DNA from: an uncultured archaeon A07HN63
GTDB taxonomy: Archaea > Halobacteriota > Halobacteria > Halobacteriales > Haloferacaceae
DNA length: 8,287 nt
Assembly (NCBI GenBank): GCA_000496215.1
Contig: KI543220.1
Span: 80,767-89,053 of the forward strand
Reading direction: 5' to 3'
Shown piece after piece: positions 1 through 5,526 of the stretch; the stretch's first letter is position 1; the number at the start of each line of letters is the position of its first letter. Position numbers and translations under genes: made by a program. Under the pieces are notes generated by a model, which made no database searches, was not told the DNA's origin, and worked only from the letters and a program-made list of their open reading frames with translations.

Positions 1-1078
1 AATCGAGTCCCTGTTCCAGACGATCATCGACAGTGGCGGGCCGCGACCGATCCAGCTATCAGGTGGCGAGCCGACCGTCCGCGAGGACCTGCCCGAACTC
101 GTCGAACGCGCCGGCGAGATGGGGTTCGACCACATTCAGGTCAACACCAACGGCATCGCGCTGGTCGAACGCGACGGCTACGCCGAGCGACTGGCCGCGG
201 CCGGCGTCACCGCGATCTACCTCCAGTTCGACGGTCTCCAGCCCGAAACCTACGAGGCAATCCGCGAGGTCGACCTCACCGACACGAAACGTGCCGCTGT
301 TGAGGCCTGCCGCGACGCTGGCCTGTCGGTCGTCCTTGTCCCCACAATCGTTCCCGGCACTAACGACCACGAGATGGGCGATATCGTCCGCTACGCGCTA
401 GACAACCGCGACGTAGTGGAGGCCGTTAATTTCCAGCCGGTCGCCCACTTTGGCCGCTACAAGAAAAACGAGGGCCGGTTCTCGCTGGACACGGCCGCCG
501 AACGGCTCGCCGAGGGGTTCGACGGCCTCGACGCGCGAGATCTGATGCCGGTGCCCTGCTGTTCGGCCTACTGCCAGTCGGCGACCGGCCTGTTGCCGAG
601 CGACGATGGCCCGATCCCGGTGACCCGGTTCCTCTCCGACGACCTGTTTACCAACGTCTCGGGAATGGTCGACGAGAGTGACTGGATGGAACTCATCGCC
701 AAAACGCCGGCCGGCGAAGAGGCGGCCTGCAAGTCGGCGGGGTGCTGTGGCGGCGACGAAATCTCGCTGCCGGCGGGTGCCGACGAGATGCTGGATCGCG
801 TCCTGCCGGTCTCGCTGACCGGATTCATGGACGCCGACGCGGCCGACGCCGAACGCCTCGACAACTGCTGTATCTCGGTCCCGACCGAGGACGGCGATCT
901 CGTCCCGTTTTGCGGCTACAACATGACGACCGACGACGGCGAGTACGCCCTGCGAAACCGCAACGACTGGGGCGGCCGTCCCGGCGTCGGCGAGCCGATA
1001 CCGGCCGACGACGAGAGCGATCTGCCCACCGAAGAATCGACCTATCAGCCCGAGGAATCGACGGCGAGCGACGACTGA
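1..1078 (+). CDS. Radical SAM protein, COG1964/TrsS-like, 5'-truncated by the window edge
   Basis: The frame is open from base 2 to the TGA at 1076-1078, giving 358 visible residues; the start and the CxxxCxxC cluster loop lie upstream of the window. The visible part opens with QLSGGEPTVREDLPELV (about residues 17-33), the SAM-binding GGEP motif of radical SAM TIM barrels, followed by VNTNGI and YLQFDGL barrel strands. The C-terminal half is unusually cysteine-rich: visible residues 186, 187 and 191 (CCxxxC), 243, 248, 249 (CxxxxCCGG), 289-290 (CC) and 304. This suggests auxiliary iron-sulfur or metal sites, as known in the tetraether lipid synthase/MJ0619 relatives (COG1964). The tail is acidic and low-complexity. 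A SAM methyltransferase starts 2 bp downstream, matching the TrsS/TrsM type of pairing. The radical SAM fold is secure; the reaction and substrate are not known. The ATG at 119 is internal, because conserved sequence precedes it. Confidence 0.88.
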   Translation, partial: IESLFQTIIDSGGPRPIQLSGGEPTVREDLPELVERAGEMGFDHIQVNTNGIALVERDGYAERLAAAGVTAIYLQFDGLQPETYEAIREVDLTDTKRAAVEACRDAGLSVVLVPTIVPGTNDHEMGDIVRYALDNRDVVEAVNFQPVAHFGRYKKNEGRFSLDTAAERLAEGFDGLDARDLMPVPCCSAYCQSATGLLPSDDGPIPVTRFLSDDLFTNVSGMVDESDWMELIAKTPAGEEAACKSAGCCGGDEISLPAGADEMLDRVLPVSLTGFMDADAADAERLDNCCISVPTEDGDLVPFCGYNMTTDDGEYALRNRNDWGGRPGVGEPIPADDESDLPTEESTYQPEESTASDD

Positions 1079-1080
1079 CC

Positions 1081-1791
1081 ATGCAGGGAACCCTCGAAAC
1101 CGCGCTGGCGAACCCGTGGGGCACCCTCCGCACGGTCCTTGATGGCCCGCTACACCCCGGGGGACGGGCGGCGACCGAGAACCTGCTGGATCGCGCCAGC
1201 GTAACTGCGGGAACGCGTGTGCTCGATATCGGCTGTGGGGCCGGCGAATCGCTGGCGGTCGCCCGCGATCGGGACGCGCGAGCGGTCGGGCTCGACCGCG
1301 ACCCAGCCGGCGAGCGAGCGATCCGCGGCGAGATGACACAGTTGCCGGTCGTCGACGACAGCGTCGGGGTCGTCCTTGCCGAGTGTGTGATGTGTCTGGC
1401 GGCCGACCGCGAGCGCGCGCTGGCCGAGGCGGCCCGCGTCGTCGAACCCGGTGGGCGGCTCGCGCTGTCGGATGTCGTCGTCGAGGGCGAGGTGCCGGAT
1501 CTCCCCGACCCAATCGTCGACGCGCTCTGTCTCACGCGAAGCCGCAGCCGCGAGAAGACCATCGCCGGAATCGAGGCCGCCGGCTTCGTCGTCAACGACG
1601 TGCAGAACCACCGCGAGGACCTGCTGGCGATGCAGGACCGAATCGCGGCGCGTGTCGACTACGAGGGCCTGCTGGGACTCATGGGCGAACGGGGGCAGCG
1701 ACTGCTGGACGGGATTCACGAGGCCGAGGCCGCCGTCGCGGACGGCCGGATCGGCTACGTCTCACTCGTTGCCGAGCGATCAGAGCGATAG
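1081..1791 (+). CDS. Class I SAM-dependent methyltransferase, DVU_1556/TrsM-like
   Basis: This 236-residue protein starts at the ATG 2 bp after the radical SAM stop codon, so the two are almost certainly one transcript. Motif I VLDIGCGAG is at residues 47-55 and the acidic residue that would bind the SAM ribose is near D72. ECVMCLAADR (101-110) fits motif IV, and EPGGRLALSDV (122-132) is the usual post-motif turn. The N-terminal HPGG (25-28), just before motif I, resembles the RPGG signature I recall from DVU_1556-type methyltransferases that accompany TrsS radical SAM proteins. Three cysteines (102, 105, 150) lie around the likely active site, two of them as CxxC, so a thiol, metalloid or metal-linked substrate is conceivable. 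That is inference. An arsenite methyltransferase-like or ubiE-like annotation is the main alternative. The TAG stop is at 1789-1791. An in-frame upstream extension to 742 would overlap the previous gene and is rejected. Confidence 0.85.
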   Translation: MQGTLETALANPWGTLRTVLDGPLHPGGRAATENLLDRASVTAGTRVLDIGCGAGESLAVARDRDARAVGLDRDPAGERAIRGEMTQLPVVDDSVGVVLAECVMCLAADRERALAEAARVVEPGGRLALSDVVVEGEVPDLPDPIVDALCLTRSRSREKTIAGIEAAGFVVNDVQNHREDLLAMQDRIAARVDYEGLLGLMGERGQRLLDGIHEAEAAVADGRIGYVSLVAERSER

Positions 1792-1815
1792 CTGCGGAAT
1801 CGACCGACAGGCCTC

Positions 1816-1842
1816 TATATATGCACGAACGTGTATATATTA
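1816..1842. promoter_or_regulatory. A/T-rich palindrome with two TATA-like elements upstream of purF
   Basis: Arms at 1817-1827 and 1830-1840 are inverted copies that match at 10 of 11 positions around a 2-base AA centre (core GCACG-AA-CGTGT). The outer parts are TATATA stretches, so two TATA-like boxes flank the core. The element lies 25 bp after the methyltransferase stop and about 70-90 bp before the purF ATG. It could be a promoter with an operator for a dimeric repressor, giving a leader of roughly 45-65 nt on purF mRNA. The symmetry is seen directly; the regulatory role is inferred. Confidence 0.5.
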
Positions 1843-1878
1843 ACTCGCAGACGACGCCGAGACGACACAAACACGAGG

Positions 1879-1886
1879 CTTTTTGA
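1879..1886 (+). promoter_or_regulatory. TATA-like box for leaderless purF transcript
   Basis: A T-rich element (CTTTTTGA) follows GAGG and is centred about 27 bp before the ATG at 1910. This is the spacing for an archaeal promoter whose transcript starts at the start codon. It supports the ATG at 1910 over the in-frame TTG at 1883, which lies inside the element. Confidence 0.5.
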
Positions 1887-1909
1887 AGAGCGACGATAGT
1901 ACAACTAGT

Positions 1910-3427
1910 ATGGATTCCGGCCGGGATTCGACCACCCAGTCACCCGATGAGCCGACCGAAAAATGCGGCGTCGTCGGGATCGCACTGGAGGATCGACCCG
2001 TCGCACGACCGCTGTATTACTCGCTGTACGCGCTCCAACACCGCGGACAGGAGTCCGCCGGCATCGTCACCCACGACGGCTTTCAGCAACACAGCCACGT
2101 CGAGATGGGCCTTGTCGGTGACGCTTTCGACGAAACCGACCTCAACTCGCTGAACGGCTCGACGGGGATTGGCCACGTTCGCTACCCGACCGAGGGCAGC
2201 ATCAACGCCTGCTGTGCCCAGCCCTTCTCCGTCTCCTTCAAATCCGGCTCGCTCGGCCTCTCGCACAACGGCAATCTCGTCAACGCCGACGAGATCCGCG
2301 ACGAGCTGGCGAATCTCGGCCACGCCTTCACCTCCGATGGCGACACCGAGGTCATCGCCCACGATATCGCCCGCAACCTGCTGGACGAGGATCTGATTCA
2401 GGCTGTCAAACACACGATGGAGCGGCTCCACGGCTCGTACTCGCTGACAATCATGCACGACGAGAGCGTGATCGGCGTCCGCGATCCACAGGGCAACCGC
2501 CCGCTCTGTCTCGGACAGGTCGATGACGGCTACGTGCTCGCCTCCGAGTCGACGGTCATCGACACCCTCGGCGGTGAGCTGATCCGGGACGTGAAGCCGG
2601 GCGAACTCGTCGTCCTCGACAGCGACGGTACGGGGTATGACTCGTATCAACTCGTCGACAACGACACCACGGCTCACTGCTTTTTCGAACACGTCTACTT
2701 CGCCCGGCCCGATTCGATCATCGACGGCAGCCTCGTCTACGAGGTTCGCCGAAATCTCGGCCGCAAGCTCTGGGAGGAAACCGGCATCGAGAGCGACGTG
2801 GTGTTGCCGGTTCCCGACTCCGGGCGTGCCTTCGCGTCCGGCTATGCCGATGCGGCCGGCGAAACAACGGCCAGCGGCGAGCCACGGCCGGATGGTGACT
2901 CCGGCGTGCAGTTCGCCGAGGGCCTGATGAAAAATCGCTACGTCGGGCGGACGTTCATCATGCCGACACAGGACGAGCGCGAACGCGCGGTCCGCCTGAA
3001 ACTGAATCCGATCAAGTCGACGATCGAGGGCAAGTCCGTCACGATCATCGACGACTCGATCGTCCGGGGGACGACCTCGAATCAGCTGGTCGGCCTGCTG
3101 AAAGACGCCGGCGCGGAGGAGGTTCACATGCGCGTTGGTTCGCCGCCGATCGTCGCCCCCTGCTATATGGGCATCAACATGGCGACCCGCGAGGAGTTGA
3201 TCGCGGCCGACAACTCCGTCGAGGAGATCCGCGAGGAGATCGACGCCGACAGTCTGGCCTACCTCTCGATCGACGCCATCGCCGAGAGTCTCGACAGCGA
3301 GGAGATCGACCTCTGTATGGGCTGTGTCACCGGCGAGTACCCCTACGATATCGAGGGTGAAACCACGGACCGTGAGGTCGACCGACCCGCCATCGGCCAG
3401 CCGGACGCCTTCGCGGCTGACGACTGA
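1910..3427 (+). CDS. purF: Amidophosphoribosyltransferase (glutamine PRPP amidotransferase)
   Basis: This enzyme makes 5-phosphoribosylamine from PRPP and glutamine, the committed step of de novo purine synthesis, in the cytoplasm. It has 505 residues from the ATG at 1910. A propeptide of 18 residues precedes the catalytic Cys19 of KCGVVGI, so the N-terminal nucleophile would be freed by processing. ALQHRGQESAGI and GHVRYPTEG are glutaminase motifs. The PRPP-binding loop VTIIDDSIVRGTTS is at 377-390, and KNRYVGRTFI also matches the family. Cys257, Cys418, Cys469 and Cys472 (LCMGC) correspond to the four [4Fe-4S] ligands known in Bacillus subtilis PurF, so this is the oxygen-sensitive clustered type. 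Compared with my memory of the Bacillus protein, an extra acidic, glycine-rich stretch of about 14 residues lies near 316-331 after VPDSGRAF. The N-terminal end is poorly conserved, so the start rests on the ATG and its promoter spacing. Confidence 0.96.
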   Translation: MDSGRDSTTQSPDEPTEKCGVVGIALEDRPVARPLYYSLYALQHRGQESAGIVTHDGFQQHSHVEMGLVGDAFDETDLNSLNGSTGIGHVRYPTEGSINACCAQPFSVSFKSGSLGLSHNGNLVNADEIRDELANLGHAFTSDGDTEVIAHDIARNLLDEDLIQAVKHTMERLHGSYSLTIMHDESVIGVRDPQGNRPLCLGQVDDGYVLASESTVIDTLGGELIRDVKPGELVVLDSDGTGYDSYQLVDNDTTAHCFFEHVYFARPDSIIDGSLVYEVRRNLGRKLWEETGIESDVVLPVPDSGRAFASGYADAAGETTASGEPRPDGDSGVQFAEGLMKNRYVGRTFIMPTQDERERAVRLKLNPIKSTIEGKSVTIIDDSIVRGTTSNQLVGLLKDAGAEEVHMRVGSPPIVAPCYMGINMATREELIAADNSVEEIREEIDADSLAYLSIDAIAESLDSEEIDLCMGCVTGEYPYDIEGETTDREVDRPAIGQPDAFAADD

Positions 3428-3440
3428 GATGCCGAAAGAG

Positions 3441-3446
3441 GTTTTC
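3441..3446 (+). promoter_or_regulatory. TATA-like box of the 49-residue membrane protein
   Basis: GTTTTC preceded by AAAGAG is centred about 26 bp before the ATG at 3469, the spacing of a leaderless haloarchaeal promoter. It would let the small gene be transcribed separately from purF. Confidence 0.45.
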
Positions 3447-3468
3447 ACCGACAGCAACTACATCTGCT

Positions 3469-3618
3469 ATGGGAACTGATACGGACGCAGACGACCAGCC
3501 GGCCGAGACCGGTGAGGTCAGCCGCACGTTTCTCCTCGGATTGATCGTCGTCGGTGTGCTCCTCTTTGGGCTGTTCGTCTGGTTTACGCTCACCAGCGGC
3601 GGCTCAACCCCGCTTTGA
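3469..3618 (+). CDS. Small single-span membrane protein, 49 residues
   Basis: The reading frame from ATG 3469 to TGA 3616-3618 encodes 49 residues. About 19 acidic, polar N-terminal residues (MGTDTDADDQPAETGEVSR) precede one hydrophobic helix (TFLLGLIVVGVLLFGLFVWF, residues 20-39) and a short polar tail. The layout predicts a single transmembrane span, but orientation cannot be fixed. No family was recognised. It begins 41 bp after purF on the same strand with its own TATA-like element, so co-transcription is possible but not needed. Coding status is supported by the promoter spacing, haloarchaeal acidic composition, GC-rich third positions and a hairpin at its stop. The longer minus-strand frame across it lacks any recognisable domain. 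Confidence 0.7.
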   Translation: MGTDTDADDQPAETGEVSRTFLLGLIVVGVLLFGLFVWFTLTSGGSTPL

Positions 3619-3624
3619 GCCGCC
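3598..3624 (+). terminator. Perfect 10-bp hairpin over the stop codon, terminator-like
   Basis: GGCGGCTCAA at 3598-3607 and its exact complement at 3615-3624 enclose a 7-base loop. The TGA of the small membrane gene lies in the right arm. No T-run follows directly, so this is not a classical intrinsic terminator. It could terminate or protect the 3' end of the purF/small-membrane-protein transcript. Confidence 0.5.
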
Positions 3625-3667
3625 CCGGACACCGTCAATTATCCTGTCTGATTCCTGGGCGGATACA

Positions 3668-3674
3668 CTTTTTA
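3668..3674 (+). promoter_or_regulatory. TATA-like box of the 105-residue protein
   Basis: CTTTTTA is centred 27 bp before the ATG at 3698, a good leaderless promoter. It argues for ATG 3698 over longer in-frame starts from 3554, which would overlap the upstream gene. Confidence 0.6.
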
Positions 3675-3697
3675 CTACGTCTCCGCAGTGTTGTATC

Positions 3698-4015
3698 ATG
3701 TCTGTAGAACAGGCCGGAAATCACGACTACCGTGTGTTCGATAGCATCGATGGGGACGGAACCCTGAGTTTGATAACACCTGACAAGAACTGTCTAGTCC
3801 ACGTTACGGGATACGAGGACCCGAAGCTACGCAAGCAGTTAGCAGCCGCAAACACTGGAAGCACAATCAGGCTACAACTAACGGAATCGGACGAAGACGA
3901 CGACGGCTATCGGGCACAGCGGCCGTCTGGTGGAGTATCGGTCACACTGAACCCACCCTGTCGGTTGCAGGAGCGTGTCGGCGAGTGGGAGTCACCGGCT
4001 GCAACAATACTCTGA
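3698..4015 (+). CDS. Conserved-looking small protein of unknown function, 105 residues
   Basis: The protein runs from ATG 3698 to TGA 4013-4015. It has no signal peptide or membrane segment and should be cytoplasmic. The first 60 residues alternate short hydrophobic stretches and turns (TLSLITP, CLVHVTGYEDP, STIRLQLTE), suggesting a small beta-rich fold. A run of acidic residues follows (ESDEDDDG, 63-70), then another predicted strand (GGVSVTLNPPC). Two cysteines (32, 88) are too few for a zinc finger on their own. It resembles uncharacterised haloarchaeal proteins, but no domain was recognised with confidence. Codon use differs from all neighbours: four CTA, one TTA, two ATA and one AGG codon in 105, all rare in haloarchaeal genes. 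That suggests transfer or relaxed selection. It stands between two other short genes with separate promoters. Confidence 0.72.
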   Translation: MSVEQAGNHDYRVFDSIDGDGTLSLITPDKNCLVHVTGYEDPKLRKQLAAANTGSTIRLQLTESDEDDDGYRAQRPSGGVSVTLNPPCRLQERVGEWESPAATIL

Positions 4016-4038
4016 TCGGTAGCGTTCGCGAGGTGAGG

Positions 4039-4045
4039 TTTTTTA
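4039..4045 (+). promoter_or_regulatory. TATA-like box of the 149-residue membrane protein
   Basis: TTTTTTA is centred about 28 bp before ATG 4071 and about 26 bp before the in-frame GTG at 4068. Either start would give a leaderless mRNA; ATG is preferred as the commoner codon. Short inverted 6-bp arms (ATCGGT 4015-4020 and ACCGAT 4053-4058) flank it. Confidence 0.5.
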
Positions 4046-4070
4046 TTGATTAACCGATATTACCGTAGTG

Positions 4071-4520
4071 ATGTCAGCCCTCCACGATCAGTATGGTGTG
4101 CGGAATGAGTTGCTGCTCGGGGTGGTTGTCAGTATAACGCTGTTAGTCCTCGGTGAATCCACCACGGCGGCGGCTGGGATAGCCGCCGTATTTCTCGTTT
4201 TTCGCGCTGTCGTGCACGCAATCCAGCGGACCGTGGGCGATTACGCCGATCACGTGCTGTTCGGTGGTGTAATACTGCTAGGCGCGTGGTATCTCGGTTC
4301 CAGCGGTGTCTCAGTGCTGTGGATCGGGCTTGTCGTGCTCCTCGGCGGCTGGTTCCTGCTCGACGGGTTTCAACACCTCCGCTACGGCCGGTCGCGGGCA
4401 GAACGAATCGCGCCGCTGATCGCCGACGGAAACGGGCCGATTCACGGGTTTCTGCTGGTGGTTGTCGGCCGACTGCTACTGCCGTTTCGGCTCGGGAGCT
4501 ACACCGACGGTGGTCAGTGA
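4071..4520 (+). CDS. Multi-span integral membrane protein of unknown function
   Basis: This is a 149-residue protein. Hydrophobic segments lie at about residues 14-28, 32-50, 62-77 and 80-99, and a weaker one at 124-138, so four or five spans are expected. Basic residues follow the fourth span (RYGRSRAER, 104-112), which suggests that this loop is cytoplasmic. The segment GVILLGAWYLGSSGVSVLWIG looks like a helix hairpin around a Gly/Ser turn. No catalytic motif or known family was recognised. A conserved haloarchaeal membrane family is the likeliest identity. It lies on its own promoter and converges with the DUF420 gene on the opposite strand. Its last codons, including the TGA at 4518-4520, fall in the first copy of a 17-bp tandem repeat. 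GC is somewhat lower at its 5' end than in surrounding housekeeping genes. Confidence 0.75.
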   Translation: MSALHDQYGVRNELLLGVVVSITLLVLGESTTAAAGIAAVFLVFRAVVHAIQRTVGDYADHVLFGGVILLGAWYLGSSGVSVLWIGLVVLLGGWFLLDGFQHLRYGRSRAERIAPLIADGNGPIHGFLLVVVGRLLLPFRLGSYTDGGQ

Positions 4521-4591
4521 ATCACACCGATCAGCAAGCGATACCGATCAGTGAACTACACCGGTCAGTTAGCGACGCCGGTCAGTAAACC
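4507..4591. repeat. Five degenerate 17-bp tandem repeats between convergent genes
   Basis: Units start at 4507, 4524, 4541, 4558 and 4575, each 17 bp, with no spacers. The core CCG(A/G)TCAG is invariant in the last four units, and the first unit shares GGTCAGTGA. Unit 1 includes the stop codon of the + strand membrane gene and unit 5 includes the stop codon (TCA, 4582-4584) of the minus-strand gene. The array therefore fills the whole 61-bp gap and both gene ends. It could act in bidirectional termination, bind a protein, or be a slippage product. Confidence 0.75.
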
Positions 4592-5139
4592 ACGTACAGC
4601 ATCCCGTAGACGACGATGCCCAGACTGAACGAGATCAGCCAGAGGACGGCAGCGACCTGACCGACACTCCGGTGTCGTGTGCGATAGATCTCTTCAACCG
4701 GGCGGCTCACGGCAAGCAGGATCACATAGATCAACAGCGGCACACAGAGGACCGCCAGCAGGATGTGAATCCCGAGGATCGGGAAGTAGACGAACTGCTC
4801 GATGGATGCGGGCCCCGGGAACTCCGTCGGGCTGCGGAGACTGATCCGGTAGATGTAGAACACCAGAAAGGCCGTAAACAGCGCGAACGAGGTGAGCATG
4901 TAGTTGCGGTGTCGGGTGACCTCGTTGCGACGGATCGCTCGCCAGCCGGCGATGATCGTCCCGATGGCGGTCGCGCTGATGAGGACGTTAAGCTCCGGAA
5001 TCACATCGAGGAGGAGGCCAACTCGCGGGATGAAACTCGTCGGGATCACCCCACCGACGGCGGCGAAGACGGCACCGAGTGCGGCCGCCGACAGGACGGC
5101 CGTCAGCAGTGGCACCTGATCGCGGATCGGCAGTTGCAT
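4582..5139 (-). CDS. DUF420 family membrane protein
   Basis: This 185-residue membrane protein has about five spans (roughly 10-30, 50-66, 79-98, 118-143, 160-184). The pattern fits DUF420 (COG2322, YozB-like): LNVLISATAIGTIIAGWRAIRRNEV then RHRNYMLTSFALFTAFLV in the first half, and IHILLAVLCVPLLIYVI, TRHRSVG and a final VVYGMLYVVY in the second. Conserved histidines are His77, His125 and His156. The family is often found near respiratory-chain genes (cytochrome oxidase, blue copper proteins), and a role in oxidase assembly or heme handling has been suggested, but none is established. Here it stands alone, so context adds nothing. The third span ends in YIYRIS, where I recall a histidine pair in bacterial members. 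The ATG start is supported by a T-rich element about 27 bp upstream on the minus strand. Confidence 0.85.
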   Translation of the reverse strand: MQLPIRDQVPLLTAVLSAAALGAVFAAVGGVIPTSFIPRVGLLLDVIPELNVLISATAIGTIIAGWRAIRRNEVTRHRNYMLTSFALFTAFLVFYIYRISLRSPTEFPGPASIEQFVYFPILGIHILLAVLCVPLLIYVILLAVSRPVEEIYRTRHRSVGQVAAVLWLISFSLGIVVYGMLYVVY

Positions 5140-5163
5140 AGGCGGTCTTCTGCCTCGGGAAGG

Positions 5164-5169
5164 AAAACC
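5164..5169 (-). promoter_or_regulatory. TATA-like box of the DUF420 gene
   Basis: On the minus strand GGTTTT is centred about 27 bp upstream of the ATG (5139), fitting a leaderless transcript. The rest of the 169-bp divergent spacer to the tRNA holds the tRNA promoter and no other recognisable element. Confidence 0.45.
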
Positions 5170-5252
5170 GTTGTTTCATGCGGCGCGGTCGACGCGTCGG
5201 CCCGTGATTTTCGGCGGACGGACCGATGGACAGAGGGCGGAAAAAGAAAGGG

Positions 5253-5259
5253 CTTTTAG
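5253..5259 (+). promoter_or_regulatory. Promoter box of tRNA-Leu
   Basis: CTTTTAG follows a purine-rich stretch (AAAAAGAAAGGG, 5241-5252) that may hold the BRE. Transcription would begin near 5282, giving a leader of about 27 nt. That leader includes a small GCGC-GGAA-GCGC hairpin (5282-5293) with a GNRA-type loop, removed by RNase P processing. Confidence 0.5.
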
Positions 5260-5308
5260 TGACGCCCGGGAAAGAGCGGGTGCGCGGAAGCGCGACAAAC
5301 CACAGCGA

Positions 5309-5393
5309 GCGTGGGTAGCCAAGCTAGGCCAACGGCGCAGCGTTGAGGGCGCTGTCCTGTAGAGGTCCAAGAGTTCAAATCTCTTCCCACGCA
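5309..5393 (+). tRNA. tRNA-Leu, anticodon GAG
   Basis: An 85-nt type II tRNA with a long variable arm. The acceptor stem pairs GCGTGGG (5309-5315) with CCCACGC (5386-5392), with discriminator A at 5393. The D stem is GCC/GGC. The anticodon stem CAGCG/CGCTG (5338-5342 and 5350-5354) encloses the loop TTGAGGG with anticodon GAG at 5345-5347, which reads CUC and CUU leucine codons. The variable arm can fold as CCT-GTAG-AGG. The T arm is AAGAG-TTCAAAT-CTCTT. No intron is seen, and CCA is not encoded, so it must be added afterwards, as is usual in haloarchaea. The anticodon suits the strong use of CTC in this genome. Confidence 0.96.
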
Positions 5394-5418
5394 TCGCAGG
5401 CGGTCCAGCCGCCACGAT

Positions 5419-5446
5419 GTGGTGTTGTCTCTACGACAGCACCCAC
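5419..5446 (+). other. Strong hairpin between tRNA-Leu and the MBF1 gene
   Basis: GTGGTGTTGTC at 5419-5429 pairs with 5435-5446 around a 5-base loop (TCTAC). The stem has nine consecutive pairs, including one G-U, then a bulged C and two more pairs. A smaller 5-bp hairpin (GGCGG/CCGCC, 5399-5413) precedes it just after the tRNA. It may be a tRNA 3' terminator or processing structure. No T-run follows, and no independent promoter for a small RNA was seen. Confidence 0.45.
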
Positions 5447-5497
5447 GCACATTCTCCCGACGAACGATATAGATCAGCGACAGCCGTCGCGTGAAGA

Positions 5498-5503
5498 GTT
5501 AAA
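5498..5503 (+). promoter_or_regulatory. TATA-like box of the MBF1 gene
   Basis: GTTAAA preceded by GAAGA is centred about 26-27 bp before the ATG at 5527, the spacing for a leaderless mRNA. It may drive all three downstream genes to 7691. Confidence 0.55.
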
Positions 5504-5526
5504 CCCTCGACGGTCCAACACGACGT

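Noticed and set aside
398..1513. A 371-codon open frame on the minus strand
   Set aside because: It is opposite the radical SAM and methyltransferase genes, is Arg-rich and low in complexity, and shows no motif.
1821..1886. A 21-codon open frame starting in the palindrome
   Set aside because: It is not followed by a gene it could regulate in an obvious way, has no leader-peptide features, and its ATG is part of the A/T-rich repeat.
1883..1909. TTG at 1883 as the purF start
   Set aside because: It lies inside the T-rich promoter element. ATG at 1910 has correct spacing and still leaves 18 residues before the catalytic cysteine.
1940..3457. A 505-codon open frame on the minus strand opposite purF
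   Set aside because: It mirrors purF in length and position, has no recognisable domain, and is a usual shadow of GC-rich codon bias.
4507..4591. CRISPR array
   Set aside because: The units are 17 bp, contiguous and degenerate, without unique spacers or cas genes nearby.
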